From positions 5,134,501 through 5,198,500 of the forward strand of contig NC_091664.1 of NCBI RefSeq assembly GCF_042453785.1: a stretch of 64,000 bases of DNA, in the 5' to 3' direction. A model generated the notes under the pieces. That model saw only the letters and a program-made list of their open reading frames with translations. It was not told the origin of the DNA and searched no databases. Below, in pieces: positions 48,619-64,000 of this stretch (its first letter is position 1; every line of letters starts with the position of its first letter). The position numbers and the translations under genes are program-made. This DNA comes from Malus domestica (Eukaryota; Streptophyta; Magnoliopsida; Rosales; Rosaceae).

Positions 48619-49782
48619 CTCTCTCTCAAACTCACTCTCCCTTACTCTTCTTGTTCAGGAGAGAGAGGGAGGAGAGAGAAATGTGTAATTGCTTGGGTTT
48701 GTGGGTGTGGGTTGGCACTTGGTGGTTGAGCACTCAATTGTCAATTCTCTCTCTTATTTTTTTCTTTTTCCGTTATTTTTGCTGTGAATTAGTTTTAGTT
48801 TTTTTTTTTGCTTTGTTTTATTTGTTTTATTGTTACTGGATCTCTTCATTCTAATTCTTCAAATTAGTGAATTTGTGTTATTGAAATTTGATCCAACAGT
48901 TACAAATAGGAGCTCATTTTAAAAATTATAATAACTTCAGCCATTGGATTAAATTTCAGTGACATGAATCCACTGATTTGGTGAATTAAAAGGAAGATAT
49001 ATTCCTTTCCGTTCATCCCCACCACTCTTACCAAAGGTACTACCACCCATAGGGCTAATTTAGTGTTGTGCTTTGGAAAATAAATTATTTTTATTATATT
49101 ATGAGAATAAGCAATGACGAAATAAAATCGAGCTTGTTTGAAAGTGTTTTTAAAATAAATAAAAATGATTTTAGAGAAAATATTTTTGGGTTTTAAAAGT
49201 ACTCGAAGTACTTCTACAAGAAACACCAGTTATGTGATTCTTGCAGGAAGCAATTCAAGTGTTTTTTTGGGATTCATTTACATTTTAACTAAGTATTTGT
49301 TTCAAAAATATTTTCAACAAAAAACATTCAGCTATTTTAAAAATCATTCTAAACAAGTTCGAAGTAAAGTATTTGTAAACTATAATTGTAAAAGTACTTT
49401 TAAAAAACAAGAAAGTTATAATATTTGGTAAATTTTTATGTAAACAAGTTTGATTCATTGATTGTGTAAAATAATAAAAATAAACATAAAATTTTTGGCT
49501 TTTCTTCATCTTACCTTTTTTTTACCTTTCTTTCTTTTTCTTTCTGTCAGGAAATTTCTTGACATTTCTTCCTTTTTTGTCATTTTCTTCCTTTTTCTTT
49601 TTGTCATAAAGTTTCTGAGTTTATGGGCCTCTTTTTTTCTTTCCAATTTGGGCTTATTGGAGTTGGCCTGGCCCAATAAATTACTTTCTTCCAGAAGCAT
49701 CCAAATGCGGGTTATGTTATGTTAGTGGAGCTTTACCCAAAATAGCTGACCTAAGCAACTGCAAGTCGAACTTCGGCCGGCG
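48619..49782. promoter_or_regulatory. Shared divergent upstream region of GLX2 and CRT3
   Basis: These 1164 bp separate two head-to-head start codons. No coding exon is seen. It contains a CT/GA-rich tract near the GLX2 start, a MITE at 49129-49362 and pyrimidine-rich TTTCTTCC runs before CRT3. No single TATA box stands out. Confidence 0.5.
49129..49362. mobile_element. Harbinger-like MITE between GLX2 and CRT3
   Basis: The left end TCGAGCTTGTTTGAAAGTGTTTTTAAAAT pairs with the complement of the right end, CTTCGAACTTGTTTAGAATGATTTTTAAAAT. The inner AAAGTACTCGAAGTACTTCT block parallels AAAGTACTTGAGGTGCTTTCT in the element at 4013. Confidence 0.65.
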
Positions 49783-56723
<6,941 letters not shown>

Positions 56724-58061
56724 GGAGGCAGGCACCAGCAGCAGATGTTCGCTATGTGTATTTCGGGTGTGGGAAGCATTTCCAATTGTTAGAGAAGCAT
56801 GTTTTATCTCGTCCGTTGGACATGCCTTGTGTGTTGTACAATTGTTTAAACATCAAAATTAAACCCTCATTAACTGCCAATTTTGGGTTCAAAAGAACCA
56901 TTAGCAGCATTTAGTGGTGGATTGAAAACTATTGTATCCACTGTGCTCTGCATGCTTATGGCTCAAATATAGACTTGTTGACTTATAGTTGTGCCTTTTT
57001 AGAGCATGTTTACTTGGAATCGATGTGAGATGTGAGGGAGAAAGAGAGTTGTTCCGACACGATTACGCACACAAGAAATAAGAAAAATGTGAGGCCACCT
57101 TTGAAATATGGGAATGGGATCAAATAAGTGTAGGCGCTGGGTGGTGGTGATCCGAGGCATTTTTTTACAAATTGGTTGGAAAAATCGGCTGGGCTTTAGG
57201 AGGTGCTAGCTAGGCAGTTGGGCAGTGTTTTATTTTATTTTATTTTTTTGAAATATAAAAAAAATAAAAAATTCATATCTAAGTTTTGGAGGGATATGGT
57301 GAATAAGAGTTTGATGCATTGCCTTGTAACTTTGCGAATATCTTACATTGCTATATTTTTTTAATTTCCTCCTATTTTGCATTTTATGTGGTTTTGACGG
57401 CTGGACTGGAGAATGAATCATGTGCCAGTATTTAACGGCAAAGTGGAATAAATTTCATTGAATCTAACAATAAAGGATTAATTGGCTAATTTCAAAAGAA
57501 GAGGATTAATCGGCTAATTTCAAATAGTTCAGATAGTTAATTCACTAAAAAAAATAGTTCACAGCTCAATTTTAAGTGCAGTAATACTAGTTCACAAGGT
57601 CAAACAGCAGTATACTCCAAAGAGAAAGGCTACAACTTCCCCTAAAAAGAGAAGTAAAAAAAATTAGAAACGCCATTCGATTGGTTTTGGGAGTCCAAAC
57701 AGAATCCCTACTGTGTAGAAACAATTTCAATCTTCATGAAATCTGGAAAGATGCATTGTATCTGTAAGAAACAAAAAATTTCCCCCCTCCTAATCTTTTT
57801 CAATCTCGTATAATTTAAGGTAACAACTGCATCAAACAACGGAAGAAAAAAAAATGGCGTCGCACTTCGAATCGAATTCCCTCCTGCAAGTAACAACCCT
57901 TCCATCTATACCTCAAACCCATGTGAATTTATGTACACAGATTCACGCACACAGCTCCTAGGACCACTTGGTGGTTAAAGGGCACGGCTCCCAGGGCCTT
58001 CGGCGCTGCGTTTATGCAACGAGACACCAAATCCCGCCCGGCCACACTAACTTTAAATGAC
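56724..58061. other. Convergent intergenic region between CRT3 and the DUF936 gene
   Basis: The first ~250 bp after the CRT3 stop look like its 3' UTR. Sequence at 57600-58061 may be the DUF936 3' UTR on the minus strand. No other exon is seen. Confidence 0.5.
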
Positions 58062-59490
58062 TCACCTTCTAACTTTTGTATCTGGTGTTCGGATTCGAGG
58101 TGATGACTGTGATCCGCCCCCAAGCGCAGCAGCAGCAGATTCAACATGTGTGAGAAGATACTCATAGATCTTCTTCCTCAGCCTGTCAATGGTCTCCGCT
58201 GAAACATCGGTTGTTTCAAACCCTTCTTGACTAGAACCGATGTTATCCAACCAATCATTCACACTCTTGAGCTGAGTTAGCATTCCTGCTATTTGACCAT
58301 TGTCTGAAAGAGCTGAAATGTCCACGTCAGCATCTAGGAACCTCTCCACAAATCCCAGAAACCAAGCTTGTGACTGCAGTCGCAACATTTCGGCCAAGTC
58401 AACAACCTCGTCAAGGCCATTTCCTTTATTCCATTCAGGCAGAGGTGGTGCCGGCGGCTTTTGATTGATGGCTGATCCATCCCCTAGTCGGCGAGGTGTC
58501 CCTGGTGTCCCAAGCTTGGAACCCACTGCCTGGCGAACTTTGCCTTGGGATTTTGTCGAAGCATTCTTCGTAGAATTTTCTAGAACTAGCACGGGTTGAT
58601 TTGCAGAGACTATCTTTTGGTTTTGAGAGGAAGCTGAAGCTTTAACAGAGGTTAAACTGGACTCTTTACTGAATACAGCGAAGGATGACAGATTGGTGGC
58701 TAATGCAGATTGTACCCAAGATGCTGCCTGTTTCCGTCTGTCTGAAGCTACCTTCAGTGCTTCTTCTGATGGGGTTTCTTCACTGTCTGGGGATGAACCA
58801 TCTGGCATGATTTTAGATAGAGAATCAGCAACTACACGAGCATTATTCAAGCTAGCATGGAGAGCTAGAAACTGCTCTACTGCAGGCTGAGGGTTGTCTT
58901 CCTTGGCAGAGGTAGTTAGCTCTGAATATATGCTGCAGGACCCCAAAAAAAGGACAAAAAAAATGTCAGAAAATGATGTATAGAACTTAGGCTAAAAGCA
59001 ATGGAAGAGGTCGCATCATATAAATTCTGGAAACATTGTGCCTCCACAAAAAAAAACCCAAAAAGAAAAGATCACAGATAAGCAGAGATAAGCAGATTAA
59101 TCATTGTCACAATTAGAAGTACAAATGAAAGATGAGAGAGCCATGGAAAAAAGTCACATAATTGAGTTCAAAAAGTCTAAAAAATAATGTAGGATTGCAT
59201 TTCCTGTAGTTTGATGTTCCAAAATTCCCTGTTAAAAAGCTTTTGATTCCTAAGCATCTGTGCCATTCATTCCAAAGTACAAATCAAACAAGAACAGAAA
59301 ATGCAGAAAATATAAGTGAGCAAGTGTCCCATACGAGTTAAAGAACTCCATGGATGGCCTCTAACGAGCAAGCAAGCACCTCATGAGAGTATACTACGAA
59401 AGTAAACAGTATACCAACAAAAACGCAATTGAAGCAATCTAGCTGACTCATGGATACCCTAAGGATATATCTTTTGCATTATACTGTCAA

Positions 59491-59522
<32 letters not shown>

Positions 59523-62048
59523 CTATACTACTCATAAAGTTCTAATGACTGTTCCATATCTTTTGGGTTTGAATGTCCAACCATTTCTATTGTCCAATAA
59601 CAATATCATAGACAACTTCACTTCCTTAACTCAACTCATTTGTGGTACTCAGATATATTACAGAAAAGAATGGACAAACACAATAAGATGTTGTTATAAC
59701 TTATACCTCAAGCATCGTAATAAATTCTCTGCAGCAGAAGCCTCCTGCATCGCCTCTATTGCTGCTAATTGTGCAGCATCCCTGTGCCTCATAACTTCCT
59801 GTGATAACAGATTCAAAAGTATATAATAAGAAAAACGAATGCCAAGCTGTACAACAACAAAAAAGTCTATCTTCAGATATAGATGTCACTAAAACTCATT
59901 CCTCAGGTCGTAAAAGTTATATCCTTCTCAGAATTAAAAGGAAATTCCCATTGACTAACTTGGCTCCTAATTAAGAGATCGGGTCAGAAAGACAACACGG
60001 ACAAAGCAAAACAAAAACTAAGAAATTAACACAAACTAATAACCCAATATGCACGAAGAATTTGGGACCTCATATATCTGGGCACTTCATTCTTTTATAA
60101 TATTCTCTCGTTCACTTCAGCAGTCTCTATGTAATGAAGTTTCAGAAGGAAAACACCATAGTACATTGAATAGGCAGGAAAATAAAGATTTAACCGGAGA
60201 CAATTACCAAGATCTAAGATGTTACAGAAGATATACCTTTCCAAGCCTTGCAACTGACGATGGGAGTGAAGCCCATGGAACTCCATCAGTCAATTTTCTG
60301 TTATTTAGGGAAACCTTGACCAAGTTTCCAGGAAAGCCATTATTAGCTACATCTGATGATTTCTTTCCAACAGATATTCGAAGTTTATTTGACCTGTCTT
60401 GATCACTCAAAGTTCCATTTGCAGTAACTTTCTTTGTAGACGTTTGAACCTTACTCTCTTCTTTCAATGACTTTGCAGATATCTGCATCTTATTGTCCTC
60501 TTTAGGTGGCAACCTCTCAGTTGAGATACTTTTTCTAGGAGCCTGGCAAAACGTTTACTCGAATATTAAATACAAGAGGACAAATAACACCCAACATTGA
60601 GCTATCTTCCACATCTTTTGGAACTACTAAAAGATCAAATCAAAACCAGTGAGAAAAAGAAAAAAAAGAGTTTTCAAATGCAATAACACCCAACATTGAG
60701 CTGTCTTCCACATCTTTTGGAACTAATACAAGATCAAATCAAAACCAGTGAGAAAAAGAAAAAAAAAGAGTTTTCAAATGCAATTCATAATTGCTGGCAC
60801 ATTTAATTTTGAGGTGTTTATATCCAGAATCAAAATTTTCTCTCAGAAGGTCCACCCAATTGAGAAAAAGGGTTTTTTTGGTATCAATTTGAAAATGATT
60901 TAAAGCTTTAAAAATGATGAATGTAACTAAAGTACTTAGTATTCATTAGTTACAAAAACAAAGAATTGAATCCAAGGACACCATACGTGGCGTCCAAAGA
61001 AATCAAAGAAAAGCAACCAATAGTACACTTACACAAGTAAACATTCAGTAAAACCTAACTTGACATAAATTTCAAATTAAGAGTCATGAATTATTGAACT
61101 TACAGACATCCGAATGTCTAGCTTGGCATCATGTGAAGTAGCCCTCACTTTTGAACTCTCTTGAGTGTTCACCTCCATATTTCCTTCCCAGCTCTTCCTC
61201 AGGGACTTGGCCCCCATCTCAAACCCCTGTCCAAAATTCTTTATTGGGTTTCCCAAAACTGATTTCTTCCCAGGACTCGCCCCACGAACAGAACTTGCCT
61301 TTTCCACCACTCCCACCTTAGGTGTTCCCTTAACTTTTGCATGCTGCTTGACCCCATTTGCAAATTTCTCAAAAGAAGTCGGCAATGAATAACAACTTGA
61401 GGGAGACGATGGGATAGACCGTGAATTCAATGACTTCATTCTCGGCAAAGGTTCCCTCTTCATATCTAAAGTTAATGCAGGTTTTGATGGCTGAGACTTT
61501 GATCGGCCAAAAGACCCTAGTTTCTTTTCCAACTGATCCACCTTCGCACTTCCATTCGGCCTCACTAGCCCATGTTTATCCCTTTCTCCGGCATGACTAT
61601 TTCCTAATACCTTAGACTCAGACTTTACTTTCTCTACAGTTTTCGAACTAGAAGACGAATTATTGTCAAGAAAACCAAGAGAATGAGTGGCAACAATGTC
61701 TTCAGGGCTCCCCACACAAGGGTGTCTCCCTGGCACCGGCCTAACCCCATGGAGAATGGGGACCGGGGTGGCGGCTTGAAGCCGATCCACATGAATAAAT
61801 TGACCCAGTTGAATCTTATCACTGAGAATTAAATCATCATGTTCATCAGGGAGAGATACATAGGTGGCATGTGAGGAATCTGATACCTTAAGGTAGAAAC
61901 CTTGGTTTGGGAAAAGCTCACCGCCTGCAAGCGAGGGAACAATGCTCACCACTTGCAACAGAGACGACCTGTGCTCGCCGGCGACTTTGACATCCGTGTT
62001 CATATGCTGTAGCAGCTTGAGGAGCACGCCAGGAACAAGATTTGCCAT
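58062..62048 (-). CDS. DUF936 family protein, unknown function
   Basis: There are four exons: 61104-62048, 60237-60542, 59707-59798 and 58062-58932. They total 2214 nt, or 737 residues. The conserved DUF936 head runs from [16 protein letters not shown] to about residue 115 ([37 protein letters not shown]). The middle is serine/lysine-rich and low complexity. The C-terminal part ([23 protein letters not shown], then [14 protein letters not shown] and [16 protein letters not shown]) is predicted helical and is also conserved in this plant-specific family. No enzyme motif is seen. The head resembles an OB-like fold in layout, which is inference. I chose the ATG at 62048 because MANL is the family's usual start; an in-frame ATG 15 bp upstream is less likely. 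Intron 1 holds a 99-bp tandem duplication. Confidence 0.9.
59493..59521. repeat. Poly(A) run in DUF936 intron 3
   Basis: An uninterrupted A tract of about 27-29 bases on the plus strand, so poly(T) on the transcript. Confidence 0.85.
60583..60782. repeat. 99-bp tandem duplication in DUF936 intron 1
   Basis: AATAACACCCAACATTGAGC...CATCTTTTGGAACTA...CAAATCAAAACCAGTGAG...GAGTTTTCAAATGCA occurs at 60583-60681 and again from 60682. Only a few bases differ, so it is recent. Confidence 0.9.
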
Positions 62049-63195
62049 TCTTGACACCCCCAATTGGCATCAGAGGTAAAAATTATAGACCCAGATGAGA
62101 AAGCTTCAAGCTTTCACGCTTAAACACACGAACCCTGCACAAGAAATGGTTTTTCCCCAAAACCCAGATGGAAAACTCAAAGATTTCCAAAACCCAGAAG
62201 ACAATCACCAGAAGGGGACGAAAAAATGAGGGGTTTTCTCAATACCCAAATGGAGAAAAAGGGTTTTTTCCAATTTTTTTTCTAAGTGCCAAGAATTTGA
62301 TCTGTGGATTTTGATGGGCTACAGGGATAGGAAAACGTGAGGAAGCTTTACAAGGAAATGAAATTTGTTACCAAAGAAAGGGTTAATCACAGAAAACGCA
62401 ATGCATTGCACAACACAAGATTATTGAGGCAACGGTAGGTGAGAGCTTTTGGCAGTAATAATGGTGAACATCTTTTTCAGGAAAGGAGAAAACAAGAAAA
62501 TTAGAGGCCACCCACAGATCAAGTTTTATATTCAAATTAGATAAAATCGTCAGCAGAAAGAATTTAATAAGAAGGTTTCAACAAATGGCATCAATGACAG
62601 AGAACAAACCCAGAAGACCAAACAAAACATTTGATTAAATTAAATAAATGAGTGCAATGTATCCCAAATAGTGACCTTTGCATATCAGTTTCTTGAAATT
62701 TCCATGAAACCAAAGGGGGGAAAAGGTACAAGCTCTGGGGAGTTGCTTGGATTTTATTATTTTTGCTTTTTGGGGAAGGAAAAAACAAAAATATATTGGG
62801 CTGAGTTCATGGAGAAAATTCCAGATCAGGGTATACAGATTTGGAAAGCAAGATTTTAAAACAAGGCCAAGAAGGAATGATGATGAAAGTACAGGTGGGA
62901 ATGGGAATGGGAATGGGGAATGGAAAATTGGGAATGGGATGTTGTTGGAAATTTCTCTGCAGGAAACAGAAGAAAGAAAAGGGAATTGGGGAATAATTGA
63001 TTGCCAGGCTTAATACATGATTGAGTTGCAAGGAGCTGTCAGTGTCTGACACAACAACAACACACTTAAAACCTTAGAGTAATCCTAAAACCGACCAACT
63101 TCCACTTGGAAAATTTTTATGTACACTCGCACAGAATGATACACTACGTGTTATAATATAAATAAAGGAACACATTTGATATTTAACGCTCCATG
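62049..63195. other. Upstream region of the DUF936 gene
   Basis: It probably includes the 5' UTR and promoter on the minus strand. A GGAATG-type microsatellite lies at about 62895-62940. Short frames here (proline/isoleucine runs) are repeat artefacts. Confidence 0.45.
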
Positions 63196-63197
63196 AA

Positions 63198-63510
63198 ACT
63201 GGCACACTGACATCGGATATTCGTAAATTTTTAACATGATATTGTATTATTAAATAAAGAGTAAGAACGTCGCGTGATAGTGAACTAGATCCACATAAGC
63301 TACTGACATACTGACATCGGATACTCATAAATTTTTAACATGACATTATATTATTAAATAAAAAGTAAAAACATCGCGTGATAGTGAACTAGATTCACAT
63401 AAGCTACTGGCACATTGACATCAGATACTCGTAAATTTTTAACATGACATTATATTACTAAATAAATAGTAAAAACATCGCGTGACAGTGAACTAGATTC
63501 ACATAAGCTG
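63198..63510. repeat. 104-bp tandem repeat, three units
   Basis: CATCGGATA/CATCAGATA...CGTAAATTTTTAACATGA...TTATTAAATAAA...CATCGCGTGATAGTGAACTAG...CACATAAGCTACTG repeats with a period of 104 bp (marker blocks at 63211, 63315 and 63419). Units differ at several positions, with units 2 and 3 closest. Confidence 0.88.
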
Positions 63511-64000
63511 CTTTCAACTTTGAAAGGGCTGCCTTAACCTTTGCCTTTTCTTTTTGGCTGAAGGCTGCCTTTGCTTTTCGATTGATTGAGTTTCCAGAAT
63601 GAAGGATTCCACGGATGGATGAAAGGGTGTTTGTTGTAGGAGCTGGGTCAGTCTGGGTGGAGAATCTTGGCAGAAAACGATATGTTTATTTTTTTCTTCT
63701 TACAAAAATATTTTAAATGGTTTATATTTTATTTGGAATTTTTTAATATAACTTGTGGACGTTTTGTCTTGAGAGTGCAGATGGGTGCATGTGGAAGGTA
63801 ATGGAGTGTTGTACTCAAGGTAAGGGGTGTCGGTCGGCTACCTGAAAAAGTGACATCCCCCAACCCCAACTTAATTGCAGAGCCTGCAAGTGTTTTTTTT
63901 TTTTTTCTCTTTTTACACTAAAGAGGAAAAGTTCAATTAAATCACATAATAGACAATCTAATTTGTTATCGAATTCATCATCCACGAAATTTGAACTTAA
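63511..64000. other. Unassigned right edge
   Basis: I see no coding exon or repeat boundary, only a poly(T) run at about 63892-63906. Confidence 0.4.

Noticed and set aside
57929..58165. Extra C-terminal exon for the DUF936 protein
   Set aside because: It is a shifted frame over the true last exon, whose own stop at 58062 fits the family end.

Overview
This is a stretch of nuclear genome from a dicot plant. It holds six spliced protein-coding genes with canonical GT-AG introns, in AT-rich sequence crowded with small DNA transposons. The protein families and the style of the dispersed repeats suggest a woody rosid, most likely Rosaceae and possibly the apple/pear group. That placement is inference; no marker in the window proves it. 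I rebuilt all six gene models by hand from frame, splice sites and known family architecture. In every model the exon lengths sum to an open frame. UTR ends were not determined.

Layout. 1-3464: the 3' part of a broken Ty1/copia retrotransposon, with pol remnants and a probable 3' LTR. 3.5-6.8 kb: no gene, several MITEs. 6787-13030 (-): SKIP16-type F-box protein. 13.1-22.6 kb: a gene-poor repeat tract with a solo LTR, a Harbinger-like MITE, a Mutator-type foldback element, a truncated LINE and two more non-autonomous elements. 22667-30441 (-): flowering-time RNA-binding protein FPA. 30.6-35.3 kb: a decayed hAT transposon with a perfect 8-bp target duplication, inserted in a CCA-rich simple-sequence tract. 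35701-41801 (-): 3beta-hydroxysteroid dehydrogenase/decarboxylase fused to a reticulon domain. 42-45 kb: no gene, repeat copies. 45128-48618 (-): organellar-type glyoxalase II. 49783-56723 (+): calreticulin-3 with an HDEL signal split by an intron. 58062-62048 (-): DUF936 protein. 62-64 kb: upstream region with a 104-bp tandem repeat.

The genes do not form a pathway. They cover SCF-type ubiquitination (SKIP16), RNA 3'-end control (FPA), sterol C4-demethylation at the ER (3beta-HSD/D2), methylglyoxal detoxification (glyoxalase II), ER glycoprotein folding (CRT3) and an unknown role (DUF936). From memory, SKIP16, GLX2-4, CRT3 and a DUF936 gene have Arabidopsis relatives on the upper arm of chromosome 1, which would fit an ancestral block.

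I saw no wholly new gene system. The observations most worth following are the diverged tandem repeat in FPA intron 1 (the intron where Arabidopsis FPA autoregulates), a donor-like site just after the FPA stop codon, the missing SDR tyrosine in the sterol dehydrogenase, the split HDEL, and several transposon insertions whose target duplications can be read directly.
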